A DNA stretch of 64,000 nt from Progne subis subis (lineage: Eukaryota > Chordata > Aves > Passeriformes > Hirundinidae), in the NCBI GenBank assembly GCA_022316685.1, contig JAKJHU010000365.1:62001-126000 (forward strand), given 5' to 3'. Shown in pieces: positions 33,573 to 45,606 of this stretch (within the stretch, counting starts at the first letter, position 1; the number at the start of each line of letters is the position of its first letter). Below the pieces are notes generated by a model that made no database searches, was not told where the DNA came from, and was given only the letters and a program-made list of their open reading frames with translations. A program made the translations under genes and the position numbers.

Positions 33573-33712
33573 TGCGTACTACAACGATCAAAGAGACCCC
33601 ATGGCAAATGCCGCATGGCCTCTCCCTTTGTTCAGGAATAAAGTCACTTTTACAGGACTCCTCTGTCTCCTTTGGGGACAGAAACCTCTGGAGACGCCAA
33701 TTTTCCCGCACA
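33573..33712 (+). repeat. 3' LTR end of class I ERV, copy B
   Basis: It follows a short purine tract (AAAAAGGAGG). It aligns with the last 140 bp of the 5' LTR, including the CCATGG...CATGGCCTCTCCC repeat, AATAAAG and a CACA end. Confidence 0.55.
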
Positions 33713-33759
33713 CTCCCGGGGACAGGGCAGCCACCTCCGTGCTCCCCACAGGAAGCGGG

Positions 33760-34340
33760 ACGAGGCAGTGCTGCTCCGGCACCGGCTCCTGCCCAGGCCC
33801 CAGCGGCAAGGAGACCGCGGGCAGCCGCTCCCGCAGCGCCCTCAGGCCACGGGCAACACGGGGCGGACACGGCACAAGGAACCCGCCACAGCCCCCGGAC
33901 GCGCCCTCGGCCCGCAGCCAGCCCCGAGCCCCGGCACAACCCAGCGCGGCTCCCACCTGCGCTGGGGCCGCCTCCGAGCTCCGCCGCCGCCTCCCCGGGC
34001 TCCGGCCGCTGCCGCCGCTCCCGGGCCCGCACAGACGCTCCGCCAACGGCGGCTCTGCTGCGCCAGGGGCGCCCGGGGAGGGGGCGGCCCCGGGGCCGGG
34101 CTTGGCCCCGCTCTGCCCAATCAGCGCGCCACAACCACGAGTGACGGCACCATCGCCCAATCGCAGCCAGCGGCGGGCTGTGCACACGGCCCAGCCTCGG
34201 CCCGCGCTCTCCGCGCCCCCCGGGCTGTGTGAGGGGAAAGGCGGAGATGAGCAACAGCCCTGGCACGGGCCCGGGCCCGAGGCGGCGTTCATCTGAAAAC
34301 ACAAACAAAGTTCTCCGCAGCTCCCGGCCCGCCTTTCCCA
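33760..34340. promoter_or_regulatory. CpG island with two CCAAT boxes
   Basis: About 580 bp, very GC- and CpG-rich, directly after the ERV 3' LTR. It contains CCCAATCAGCG (near 34117) and GCCCAATCGCAG (near 34154), plus a GTGACGGCA CRE-like motif between them. Composition fits a housekeeping-type promoter, possibly bidirectional, but no first exon could be tied to it. Long frames across it are GC by-products. Confidence 0.5.
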
Positions 34341-34519
34341 GCCCTGCGTGTTCACCACCACCGGCTCCGAGGAAAGCCGTCAGTTCTCCTACCCAGAATT
34401 AGGAGCGGCAGTGCAATGGCTTTGATTGTCCCCAGAAAGGGAAAACCCCCAACGCCCTTCGGCTGAGTGGAGTGACTCATTAAAGCAATATGGGTATTGA
34501 TCTAGTATCGATACCTAAC
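34341..34519. other. Spacer, no gene seen
   Basis: Transition from the CpG island to the AT-rich ERV LTR; nothing recognised. Confidence 0.35.
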
Positions 34520-35146
34520 TGTGACGGACAAAAACTCTCTAACAGGTTCAAGTTCGGAAGTGTATGTTTATTACGGCTGGGCTGCAACTCGGGATATCTC
34601 CCTAATACCCGCTGCAAAATTTACAGGTAATTGCAAAGCCTTTTATTTACAAAATGTTGAGTACCTAAAATACAAATACATATTCATACCTCTGTCAGCT
34701 CCTATTCCTCGCTTCATAAATTAATTGGCAAAAAGGCGATTAGGCATGTGTAGTTTGTTTCCTAAAATGAGTCGGGGCTCTATTGTGGAGAGGGGTCACT
34801 AAAAATGAGGAAGTAAGATGAGTCTTTCTCTGTTCTGACCTTTCTACTTTTTCAATGCATTTGTGACAAATGAATCCTTGGTAGAACTTATAGTTTCCGG
34901 TGTTCAACGGTTCTTTTAAACAGGAAGTCTGCAGCTATTTTATGTCCTATTTACCACATTTTGGTTTTTTGTTACAAGCACAGCTACATAAACATAAAAC
35001 TGACAAGCAGTGAGTTACTAAATCCGGGATAGCTTATCTAAGATCCGGCCTCTGTTAACTGCAAACAAAGCTTACCTATATACTTCAGCTAATTCAGCAA
35101 GTATTAATCCTTAAAGAATCCTTAATTCTTTAAAATTAATGTCTCA
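34520..35146 (-). repeat. 3' LTR of the split class I ERV (about 627 bp)
   Basis: TGTGACGG...GTCTCA in plus view, i.e. TGAGAC...CACA on the sense strand. It is preceded on the sense strand by the purine tract AAAGAAGTGGGGAA (complement of 35147-35160). AATAAAAG on the minus strand near 34643 is the poly(A) signal. Confidence 0.6.
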
Positions 35147-35160
35147 TTCCCCACTTCTTT

Positions 35161-36990
35161 GAAATGAGTAAATTCCTTTACTCAGTATACAAGTCTCCTT
35201 CATCTATCTAAGGCGTACAGCTAGTGTCTCTCAAGACCAAGCCATACACCTTTGACAGTGATGTTAAAGCTGCCACTATCAGCAGCATCTTCCAATTCTA
35301 AACAAGTATTACAACAGATAACACTTAACTTATGTTGATTCAAATAAGCAACACAACTATAGGGTGGATTAAGGCATTCAGTATACTGGTTGCTGTCGGT
35401 GACCACTTGAAAAAGCACATCCCACTAATGATGAGACAAATGTTCCTTAAGCTTTTTAAAAACCCCTTTGATGGTGTCTGTAATCATGGTGTATCGTAAT
35501 TAAGTCTCTTTTTCTCTCTATCTCTAATTTCTTTTAAGATTTAGGTTGGCCTTTATATATTGATGTGATTTACAGGTGCCCGATAGGAAAAACCACATTC
35601 TTTAATTCTAACAAAATTGCTGAACACAAATTGAATTGAGTCTCATCTCCAATTTGGTTGTCTCTCTTATGGCGGGGCATGCTGTCCTAAGGCAGACACA
35701 GCCTTGTCCTATATACACAAGTGAAGTTGTCTGCCTGAATGTGTTTCAAAGCGGCAAATGCTTTGGTCTGTGTCTAAACATGTGTCTTTATCACTTTCTA
35801 TCACATGTGTACCTTAATGGTTTCTTCATAGAACAGGGCTCTAGGTTAATGGTTTGCCACTTTCCTCCAATTTCTCATGCCCATATTCTGTGTTTAGGAG
35901 ACAATACAGTCCCTTCATGGTTTAATCCTAGGGGAATCCTGGGTGGATTAAGTTTCCTGACACATATTACTTTACTAGTTACAGGGTTATAGGTGAAATT
36001 GACTAAAGTCCACTAAGACTGAAGTTCTCTTTCTATATTAGAGGCATTGTCCCAGACAATTTTGCAGATTTCAGCAGGGAATGTTCCTTTTCTAATTCCC
36101 TTGATAACTGCAGCAGCTACTGATTGCATCTACAGTTGTGCTTGAGTACACTCCAGAGCCAGGGAGATGTTTTCACCAGCTGTGCCTAGCGCATTAATTA
36201 TTACTTCATGATCTCGCTCCTCTGTGTTTTCTCATTCTGGTAACACTTCTAGTCCTGTTCCTAGCAACTTAGCCAGATCCCTCTTATTCTTAAAATTGGG
36301 AGGCATACTTTTTGAACTCAAGTGGTCTAGTCTATAAATGAGTTCCTGAGAAATGGGGCACATTCTGGCTAAATGTAAAAACCATTTACTTGTACTCCTA
36401 TTTTTACTTGTTTTAAAGATTGCTTCTGAACCAGCTTCTGAACTCCTGTCTTCTTAATAGCTTATGGCTTAATTTTGGTAACTACAGGAGTTATTTCTTC
36501 CTCTACTTCTGGAATAGCTGGCACCTTGGTGATCACAGCCTTTCTTGGCACTGGTGGAGTAATTTTGGTCTGGTTCTTATGGAACTCAGTACATCCCTGA
36601 GTGATGTTAAAGTCAATATCAGAGCCCCTTATCACACACCCCTCTATTTTGAGTCTAAACTCCAGACATTTACTCAAGCATTTATCTCAGCATTCAGGAT
36701 CTGGATCTGGAGGAGTTTCATGGGTGGATGGTAAGCCTCATGGAACCCATTCTGTACAAATACATCCTTACATCCTCAAACATCTCTTCTCTCCTACAAG
36801 TTTGCATTTGTGACTTTTAGTATCTTGTTTAAAGCCTTACGAGAGTAAGGATCATAAGCTCTTCCTTGGTACCAGTGTATCTCAGTCACATTATACCTAC
36901 GTGGTATTGCATTAACTCTTGTTATGGTTCAGGTAATTACTACAATAGTTACAACTTTCTACACAATGTCCATAATAACTATTAGTCCAT
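35161..36990 (-). pseudogene. env: Envelope remnants of the split class I ERV
   Basis: Short minus-strand frames with env-like features. 35221-35418 has a run of Cys (CLNPPYSCVAY, then SVICCNTC). The region around 35900 reads an LNPPRIPLGLNHEGTVLSP segment. 36462-36677 has two N-glycosylation sites and a Cys. Multiple stops. The identification rests on position between integrase and LTR plus composition, so it is less certain than pol. Confidence 0.5.
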
Positions 36991-37080
36991 TCATTTCTTG
37001 TTCTGAGTGAGCTTCAGCTTTAGTTCGTTATTACCTGGTGTGACTTTTTAACTTCCTTCTGGGGCTTTCTTCACTCAGGA

Positions 37081-39126
37081 GTGATGGATCCAGGCCTTCT
37101 GTTCTTTGATCTTGATTGCAGTGAAGGCAGTGAGGAACACCTGGAATGGTCCTTCCCAGTGTGGTTCCAAGGTCTTTTCTGCAAAAGCCTTAACATACAG
37201 CTAATCCCCAGGTTGTACAATTATGTACTGGCCCATCTAGTTCTCTGCTTTGAGTTCCAGCCCCATATTTCTCAGTTTCTCTAAGTTGTTTATTTAGGGC
37301 CACCATATCTCGAAATAAAGTGTGGTCCCCTCTCGGAGGATATGGTGGGTGGAACTCCAAATCATGGTATTGTCTCTTGCAACAGCGCTTTGGTCACCTC
37401 TCGGGCCTCAGCTGTCCTGGCAGGAAAGGCTTCTGGCCATCCTGAAAAGGTATCAGTTAACACCAATAGGTAACGATACCCTCCCTTCCTGGGCAGTTCT
37501 GTAAAATCAATTTGCCATTGTTGCCCAGGTCCACAACCTTTCCCAATGTGTCCCACTTTAGGCTTTGGGATATTTTTAGGGTTAGTTCGGAGGCAAAGAC
37601 TACACTGATGAGTTACTTGTATCACTGTGCCCTGCAATTTCCTGGCCATGATTCTTTCTTTCAAATGGTTATACAGGGCATCTCTTCCCCAGTGTGTTTT
37701 CTCATGTTCCTTCTGTACTAATGACCACAACAAATAGGAGGGTACTACAAGTTTCCCTTCTTCTGTTACAGCTCATCCCTCCTGGGTATAACTTGCCTTT
37801 TTGGCTTCAATAGAAACTTTTCCATCTGGAATCAATGCTGCCTCAACAGCCTTATCGGGTACTTCACCTTTTGCTGCTTCTTTTGCCTCTCTGTCCGTCA
37901 GCACATTCCCTTCTTCCAGTCCAGAGCTCACTTTTTGGTGTGCCTTTATGTGCATTATGGCTACTCTCTCAGGTAGCTGTACAGCATCTAATAGCCTCAG
38001 TATCTCTTGTGCGTGTTTAATACTCTTGCCTTGTGAATTCAGCAGTGCTCTTTCCTTCCAGATGGCTCCGTGAGCATGAACCACCCCGAATGCAGACCTT
38101 GAGTCCCTGTAGATGTTAATGGTCCAGACTCTATTACCTCCTTGCTTGTGGTAACTGTGTACCCAGCATGTCTTCTTCCACTGATGACATAGCTGCTTCC
38201 ATCAGCAAACAGGTCTCAGCATCCTCAAGCGGGGTGTCCTTCAGATCCTGGCGGCTGGAGTAGGTGGCTTCAATGGTCTCCAGGCACTCATGGATCACTG
38301 GTTCTCCCGTACTCCCGCTGAGGAAGGAAGCTGGGTTCACAATGTTAGCTACCACAATTTCAACATCATCTTGTTCAGAAACCTCTGTGGGGAGAGCCAA
38401 TGTCCCCCTTTTTGCCTCAAGGACTGCAGACATCGTGTGAGATACTAGCACAGTCATCTTCTGGCCTAGGGTGAATTTGCAGTGCCTCTTGGATGTTTAT
38501 TGCTACTGCTGCAACTGCTCTGAGGCACCTTGGCCATCCTTTAGCTGCTGTGTCCAGTTGTTTGGAAAGATAGGCCACTGCCCTCTGGTACGGGCCTAAG
38601 TTCTGTGCTAATATTCCCAAGGCAATCCCTTGCTCCTTGTGGGAAAACAGGAAAAATGGATTACTCACGTCTGGAAGTCCTAGGGCTGGAGCTGACATAA
38701 GGGCTTTCTTTAGTTGGTCAAAGGCTCGAGTTGCTTCTTTTGTCCACTGAAGATCTCTGCTCCCTTCCATGATCAAGTCATACAGAGGTTTAACAAGCAA
38801 CCCATAGTTATAAATCCACAGTCTGCACCACCGTGTCATGCCTAAAAGGTTCTTAGTTCTTTCACTGTCTGAGGTTTCAGGGTCTGGTATATTGCTTCCT
38901 TGCGATCCTGCCCCAGAGTCCTTTGTCCAGCACTCACTTCATAACCCAGGTAAATAACTATTTGCCTCACTATTTGGGCTTTCTTCTGGGATACTCGATA
39001 CCCTGCAGGCCTAGAAAGTTTAGGAGGCTTACCGTCCAGTCCATGCATGTCTCCTGGGTCCGGATGGCTATTAAGAGATCATCCACATACTGGAGTAACT
39101 GTCCTTCTCCTGGTGGAGGTTCCCAG
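37081..39126 (-). pseudogene. pol: pol remnants of the split class I ERV (RT, RNase H, integrase)
   Basis: From the sense 5' end: EPPPGEGQLLQYVDDLLIAI (catalytic YVDD, near 39060-39126); RT connection (38417-38839, LWIYNYGLLVKPLYDL); RNase H pieces (37773-38457, with an HIKAHQK motif); integrase zinc-binding H/H and C-x2-C with first Asp (37362-37733, QWQIDFTELP); and the integrase C-terminal domain near 37090-37240 (EPHWEGPFQVFL). Much of the integrase core after the first Asp is deleted. Several frame changes. Confidence 0.8.
39123..39126. repeat. 4-bp target-site duplication (CCAG), left copy
   Basis: CCAG directly precedes the TGTTAG end of the young provirus and recurs at 49646-49649 directly after its terminal CA. 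Four bases is the gammaretroviral duplication size. Confidence 0.85.
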
Positions 39127-39887
39127 TGTTAGAAATAATCTGGGCAGGAGACGGTGTTAGCTCCTTTAATGCCTTTATTATTTCAGCTCTTTAAACGAGG
39201 GACGGCTCGGGGATGGGATGCCTACGCCGCCGCTGCTCAGACCGGACACTGTCGAGGAGGAGGTCTAGACGACTTTGCTGCCGCGCAGCCGCAGAGTCGG
39301 GAGCCTCGCCTCGCGGGAGTCCAATAGGTCTCACTCAGGGCCCACAGGTCCAGGGGGGTGTTTCCTAGCGAGGGTCTCTGAGGTTATGGTGACATTCTCG
39401 AGAACAGCTGGAGGACCTCAGCGGGTACTTGTGCTCTTTCCCCACCCAGCACTGTATTTCGTTTTCCTTAATCTTGAATCGGCTCGTTGTCTTTAGGGGT
39501 CTTTGGTGTCTGGTGCACTTCCGGCTTGCTTAATTTCCATACAGGGTGGTGCTAGACCCGGAGCAGGCGAGGAGTGGGCGAGGTTTCTAGGTTGACGAGC
39601 AGGCGGGGAGGGGCTGATGGCAAGGTGGGCGGTGTCGGTGCTGTACTCGGTGGCAAGGCATGGACTGAGCAGCGGGGCCTAACTTATTATAGGGTAAGTG
39701 GGGGGTAGGGACTTTCTGAAACTGGGAAGCAACCGGGGTTTTGGGGAACAGAGAACCAGACAACTTACAAATAACAGATAACATCGATACATAAACGGAG
39801 AATACAAACAATTAATTACTGATAGCTAATAACCTGGACACTTAGTAACTTGTGAAATTGGCACCACGAGGTCTGTTATTTCTCTCA
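39127..39887 (-). repeat. 3' LTR of young provirus (761 bp)
   Basis: Same sequence as 48884-49645 except G6 at 39700-39705 against G7 at 49457-49463. On the minus strand it runs TGAGAG...CTAACA, with a CTATAATAA TATA-like box near 39690 and AATAAAG as poly(A) signal near 39173. Confidence 0.95.
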
Positions 39888-39912
39888 ATCCCCCTCTTTT
39901 TCTTTGATCGAG
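39888..39912 (-). other. Polypurine tract of young provirus
   Basis: The minus strand reads AAAGAAAAAGAGGGGGAT immediately before the LTR TGAGAG. It is the expected primer for plus-strand DNA synthesis. Confidence 0.85.
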
Positions 39913-39914
39913 CT

Positions 39915-41704
39915 TTAACTCGCATCAATTTCTGGTTTGTGGTTATACACCTCTTCGAGTTCCTGATATCGATTGTAGATCTTTTCTGCTGTACTTAGTT
40001 CTTTTATATTGGATGTTAAGGTTAACATATGTGTGGGCTTTTTGGTGTTAATTTCAGATATTTGGAGACTTGCTTGCACTGCGGAGGTGATGACCCGGAT
40101 TAGGCAGGGTAGTAGGCAGGGGACAATGAGAAGGCTGGCTAATGCACTTAGGGCTATGAAACCCACTTTTTTCCACCACGCCCCCTTTAAAGACCAGAAG
40201 TTGTCCCACCAGTCTATATTGAGTAACGGGGGTCCATTCCTGATTTCCCACGTAAGCGACCTTCCTGATTTCTCTGGAAATGTTTTTAATTACTTCGCTC
40301 TTATCATCGATTTCGAGGCAGCATTCAGAGGTGTTGAACTTCCCACATATGCCACCCTCATCGGCTAACAGGTAGTCCACAGCCAACCTTATTTGATATA
40401 CCACAGCCCTTGTTTGAGACAACTGTTGGCTGATGTGATCTAGGGCTAGGGCGGTGTTATTCGATATAACTTCTAGGACTGCCTGTAGCCTGATGATCCG
40501 ATTTAGCATATAGATGGGGGTTCGATATCCCCATGACCCATCCTGAGCCCATGTTGCTGGTCCATATGTTTTTATAATTTTCTCAGGGGTCCAGATCTCT
40601 CCTTTCCAATTTTGGGAGCTGCCCATGTCCACTACTGTCCGTTTTGGTCTTTTTAGATTGTCATATAGGGGTACTCCTAGGGTGTTTCCAGATTCGCGTG
40701 GTAGTAGGAAGAAAGCGGGCTTTATAATCCCCACAGTGCAACTACCTGCCCAATTCCCGGGGAGATATGTATATGCTTTATCCCCACAGATCCAAAAGAA
40801 GTGCTCGGGGGCTCTCCAAGAAGTGTTCTGAGTGTCAAATGGGTGTTCCCAATATTTTGACATCTCCCTAATTCCCCAAAAGGGGTTAATTCCCCTGTCA
40901 GTGCATTGATGCAGCTGGTATATTTCATTATAAATGCATCCTGTCTCCTTCTTCCCAATTGACCAGTACGTGTCTGGTTCCCTAGGAATCCATTCTTGGG
41001 TAAGATCTTTTATTATTAGTGACCTTTTGCAAGCCATTCTTCCCACAAATGTTTTATACCGCTTGCCTGTTCTCTTTATGCATTCCTCTCCAATCACTTT
41101 TTGATTTTAAGTCCCATTGTTCCTTTTTCCTTTCCCTAATGTGCGGGGGTTCTTGTCTCATTTTCTTCCACCTTAAGATGTCTAAGGGTGCTAAGCTTAT
41201 TCCCTCCCAGGGCCACACATCTGCCATTTGGGTGCTCCCACAGATCCAACAATTGGTAAGATTTAATTCATGACTGATCTTTTCAATTAGGTCAATGAAT
41301 AGATTTCTATTGAGGGGTTCACTTACTTCAGCCTTTCTGACTGTTAATGGCTTTTCTTTTACCAGGTCCACTGCTCCTTTTAGGTTGCTTATCTCTTCTA
41401 AACAAAACCATTCTCTCATAGGGCATTCCCCGGTCAGACGTTGCTTAAACGTAGCTGCATTTCTAGCAATCCAATATTTCTTACCCTCCTCCTGGCAGGT
41501 GGTAAGTTGGTCAACATCAAAACAAGTGGGGTTTACGTTGGTGTGAACCCTAATTAAGGACTGTAAATTTTCTCCATCATAGATGGGAGAGTAGCACTTT
41601 GAGCAGGAGGCCCCTTCTGCGCGCTCACTCGTTATTAGGACTAATATCAGTCCTATCAGTCTCCCCAAGAGTCCAGTATGAACCGCTCTCATTCTTGGTC
41701 TCAC
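39915..41704 (-). pseudogene. env: env of young provirus, two single-base frame breaks
   Basis: Starts at ATG 41704. A hydrophobic signal segment (about residues 12-25) leads into a Cys-rich surface subunit with CWIC (the C-x2-C motif of gammaretroviral surface proteins). The first frame break is in a five-base T run (plus strand 41098-41102). The next part (40054-41097) has a basic KRPKR cleavage-like site, then the transmembrane ectodomain with a heptad region and a CGKFNTSECC loop (C-x7-CC). The second break is in a G run at 40228-40232. The last frame (39915-40166) gives a membrane helix and a ~45-residue tail with Tyr motifs. The segment after the basic site is not strongly hydrophobic. 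Confidence 0.85.
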
Positions 41705-42033
41705 CTGGGCTTGCCTCTTGGGTCTTGGGGCTCTCTGGGTCCAGTCCCTAAGGTTCTTTATTTATTTTTCCCCTCACTTGGTTGTTAATTTGGTTATTCA
41801 GCCTTCCTAGGGAATGCTCTAGGAGAGAAATTTAGATTAATATCTCAGCTCACTTATCTGTTTATTCAACCACTTCCAACATCAACTAGACTTCTGTCAC
41901 AACAAAGTTAACAATTCTTAACACTAACACAACAGCAAAGAACTTATAGTAACCCGCGACGCTTAAATTAACCCTTTTTAATCACAGTTCTTTAAGTGTT
42001 TCCGGGATTTAACTGGGTTGTTCCGGTCTCTTA
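41705..42033. other. pol-env spacer of young provirus
   Basis: About 330 bp of AT-rich sequence between the pol stop and the env ATG. An acceptor for spliced env RNA is expected upstream of 41704 but I could not single one out. Confidence 0.4.
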
Positions 42034-45000
42034 CTAAGTTTTTGGTTTTCTTTTAAAAGTCAGTTTCAGTGAGTTCGGTTGTGATGTTACCGTCCACTCA
42101 GGAGGGTTAGTCGGATGGTCTAGGTTTGAGGGCTCACTCGGGGGTGACACGGGTCCTTTTATTCTCGTGATGTGTGTCCAGCCTTTTTCTTTGGTCCGTA
42201 CAGCAGTATGGGTGGTAAGAAGCACCTGAAAAGGACCTTCAAATTTTGGGGTTAGTGGGGCAGTACTCCAGGATTTGATCAGCACCCAATCCCCAGGAGT
42301 AATCTGATGTACATTGGAATCAAGGGGGGAAGTTTGGGGAATATATCCTTTCACCCTGAGGTCTTCTAATGTTTTGCCAATTGTCTGCAGGTATCTTCGG
42401 GCTGCGGTGTCTCCTTCTATATATTTCCCAGTGCTGTAGGTGGTTAACAGAAAGGGGAGCCCAAACATCATCTCATAAGGGGAAGCTCCTATATCTGATC
42501 TTGGTCTAGTTCTGACTCTTAGGAGAGCTAGGGGTAGACACTTAAGCCAATTCAATCGTGTTTCTTCAATTAATTTAGTCAGCACGTTTTTAAGAGTTTT
42601 GTTCATTCTTTCCACTCTCCCTGAACTCTGGGGATGCCAAGGGGTGTGCAATCTCCACTTTATTCCCAATTCTTCAACAGTTTGACGCAAAATTTTAGCT
42701 GTAAAATGAGATCCTCTGTCTGAATCGATATTGTTCACTAACCCATACCGAGGGATTATGTGTTCAAGGAGTATTCTCACGACTACTCCGGCTGTTTCTT
42801 TTCTAGTCGGGAATGCTTCTACCCAATGAGTGAGATGGTCAACTATTACCAATAGATGTTTGTAATTTTGAATCTGAGGCATTTCAGTAAAATCTACTTG
42901 AATGCTCTGGAATGGTCTTAGAGCTAGTTCCCTCCCTCCAGGTATTACTTTTCTCATCATTCGTTGGTTCACCTTTTGGCAAACTACACACCCTTGGGTT
43001 ACAGCCTTGGCTAGGCCGTACACTCCTATGCAGAAATTTTCCTTTAGGAAATGATCACATAATCCCTGGGTTCCCCAGTGGGTTAGTTCATGAATTTCGG
43101 TTAGAATCCTTCTGGCTAGGGGCTTATTCAAAAACCTCCTGCCATCAGGAGTCAACCACTCCCCATGCTCTCCCTTTTTCATCCCTAGATCCTTGATAGC
43201 TTTTGACTCTGCTCCATCATATTTTGGTTTTTCTTCCCCTTCCTCCCCCTCTGAGGTTTCGCTCAGTGCTAGTATCCTAACTGGTCCTCTGGGATCTTGA
43301 GCTGCTCTTTTTGCCTCCTGGTCTGCCAATTGGTTCCCTTTCCCCTCAAAGGTGTTCTCCTTCTGATGTCCTTTTACATGGACTACAGCAATTTCAATGG
43401 GTTTTAGTAAGGAGGTTAAAACTAATTTTATTATTTCTTTATGTACAAGATCTTTCCCTTTTGAGTTCAAATATCCCCGTTCCTCCCAAATTTTTCCAAA
43501 AGTATGGACTATCCCAAAAGCATATTTGGAATCGGTGTAGATAGTCCCCCGGTCTCCTTCTAATAGGTCCAATCCCCTTTTCACCGCATAGATCTCACAG
43601 AGTTGAGCGGACCAGCTCGAGGGTAACTTTCCTTTTCCATGACTTGGATGTTTTCTATAGTTGACCACTCAACTACGGCGTACCCTGAAATTCTCTTTCC
43701 TTCAAGCACCCTCGATGACCCGTCTGTGAATAGTCTCTTTCCATAGGGTAAAGGGGTGCTTTCTAGATCTTCCCTCACTTTTGTCTGGAAATTCATGAGT
43801 TCCAGGCAATCATGCTCCAGTTCCGGAGGTGGTTCTCCAGAGAGAAACTGTGCAGGGTTCAAATTTTTGGAAGTTGTTAGACTCAGATTTTCTGAGTTCA
43901 TTAATGTGACCTCATATTTGAGTATTCGGGAATCAGTTACCCATCCCGGGGCTTTCTGGCTCAGGACAGTTTTTATGTCATGTGGTGTGTGGACCCGTAT
44001 CTTCCCATTTAATGTTAGTTTTTGGGACTCCTCGACCAACATTGCGGTGGCAGCTATGGCTTGTAGGCAGGTCGGCCATCCTCGAGCTACGGGATCTAAT
44101 ATCTTAGAGAGGAAAGCGATAGGCTTTTTACATCCTCCCCACTCCTGAGCTATTACACCATAGGCTACTCCCCCTTCGGTGTTTACAAATAGGTCAAATT
44201 CCTTCTTTAAATCTGGCAAGCTCAGGACAGGAGCTGTGGACAATTTATTCTTTAGTTCCTTCAACTGTTTCTCATCATCCTGTGTCCACTCCATGGGCTC
44301 TGGATTCACTAGTTTGCTATACAGGAACTTTACACTCTGGGTGTACTCGTCGATCCACAGTCTGCAATACCCAAAAAGGCCCAATAGTTTTCTTATGTCT
44401 CTTTTGGTTCTTGGGGTAGGTATTGCTATTATTCCTGCAATTCTCTCAGGGCTCAATTTCTTGTATCCTCTGCCAATCAAATGCCCTAAATAGGTTACTT
44501 CTGATCTTACGAATTGCAGTTTCTTTTTTGACACTTTTAATCCCTTTTCCCCTAGGAAATTCAGGAGTTGAATACTGGTGGTTCTTACTTCAATTTGGCT
44601 TCCTCCTGAAATCAGTAAATCGTCTACATATTGTAGGATCTGCACCTGTCCTTCGGGGGTGAACTGCTCCAACAGCTCTTCTAAGGCTTGCCCGAATAAA
44701 TTTGGTGACTCTGTGAAACCCTGTGGTAGGCGTGTCCATCTTAGCTGTTGTTTTTCTTTTTGTCTCAGGGTGGTCCCATTCAAAAGCGAACCAGTCCCGG
44801 CTCTCCTCCGCTAAAGGGCATGCCCAGAATGCATCTTTTAAATCTATGATTGTAAACCAGGCATGCTCTCGGGGGATCTGGCTCAAGAGGGTATACGGGT
44901 TAGGGACTACAGGATGTTTAGCGATAGTTCTCTTATTGATTTCCCGCAGATCTTGAACTAATCGATATTTCCCCTCAGCTTTCTTTACAGCTAAGATGGG

Positions 45001-45603
45001 GGTGTTATGGGGGGACATACATGGCTCTAGAATGCCCTCCTTTAAAAGCTGTTCGATAATGGGGGTTAGCCCTTTCTTCCCTTCTAAAGATATTGGATAT
45101 TGTTTTACTCTGATGGGAGGAGTTCCTGGCTGCATTTCTATTTTTATTGGGGGGATATTAAGGAGGCCGCTCTTCCCTCCTTCTGCCCATACCTTTGGGT
45201 TTATCTTTTCTAAATCCTCGGCAGTCAATTTCATGATTTTTACCCTCATTCTGCCTTCCTGGGGGATAATTCCCACTCCCAATTGCACTTGTAAGTCCCG
45301 TCCTAATAGATTGCTTTCTAAGTCCGGCAGATAAATGAAATCGGTCACTATTCGTTTTGAATTCCCTTTTACTTCCACCCCTTCTATAATCGAGGCTGTG
45401 AACGGTTTCCCTTCTGCCCCCATAACCTCACATATCTTTGTTCCAATGCTAACTCCTACTGGAAGCTTCTTGATGCTGGACCGGTCCGCCCCAGTGTCCA
45501 CTAAAAATTCAAATTCCTCGTGTTGGGGACCCACTTCAAAATTTACTATGGGCTCCTCTTGATGGTACATCGGGTCCCCTAGTGTGTAGAGCCCATGACA
45601 CCC
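42034..45603 (-). pseudogene. pol: pol of young provirus (protease, RT, RNase H, integrase), two frame breaks
   Basis: In frame with gag after the UAG. Protease has FLVDTGAD near 45498. RT has KDAFWACPL (first Asp) and LQYVDDLL. RNase H has LFTDGSS, an EIYAVKRGL Glu and IYTDSKYAF. Integrase has zinc-binding H-x3-H and C-x2-C, then VDFTEMP, DSDRGSHF and SGRVERMN with D-35-E spacing, and a C-terminal FEGPFQVLL domain. Frame breaks are at a T5 run (44751-44755, plus strand) in RT, and near 43628-43637 in RNase H next to short T/C runs. No in-frame nonsense codons. All catalytic residues that I looked for are present. Confidence 0.9.
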
Positions 45604-45606
45604 CTA
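45548..45606 (-). promoter_or_regulatory. gag UAG stop with downstream stem, candidate readthrough signal
   Basis: The gag stop TAG (45606-45604) is in the same frame as pol. Seven bases later ATGGGCTC (45596-45589) can pair perfectly with GAGCCCAT (45555-45548), leaving a 33-base loop. Gammaretroviruses make Gag-Pol by UAG readthrough helped by a structure about 8 bases downstream. Confidence 0.6.

Larger units (their letters stand above)
27480..33712 (+). mobile_element. Decayed class I (gamma-like) ERV, duplicon copy B, most complete copy
   Basis: Order: 5' LTR end (to 27823), Pro-like primer site (27826-27843), leader and gag traces (28000-29258), RT (29428-29950), RNase H remnants (30200-30740), integrase (30960-31619), env leader and surface remnants (31620-33200), transmembrane env (33220-33480), 3' LTR end (33573-33712). 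Every gene has stops or frame changes. Env and the 3' LTR are visible only in this copy. Confidence 0.8.
34520..39126 (-). mobile_element. Decayed class I ERV, 3' portion, split by the young provirus
   Basis: Minus strand: RT palm (39126 downward), RNase H, integrase, env remnants, purine tract and 3' LTR (34520-35146). The upstream RT piece continues at 49735-49646 on the other side of the young provirus, and joining sequences flank a CCAG duplication. Gag and the 5' LTR are not found. All genes are broken by stops and frame changes. Confidence 0.8.

Noticed and set aside
33415..34308. 297-codon ORF across the CpG island
   Set aside because: GC-driven open frame with ERV sequence at one end; no domain and competing frames.
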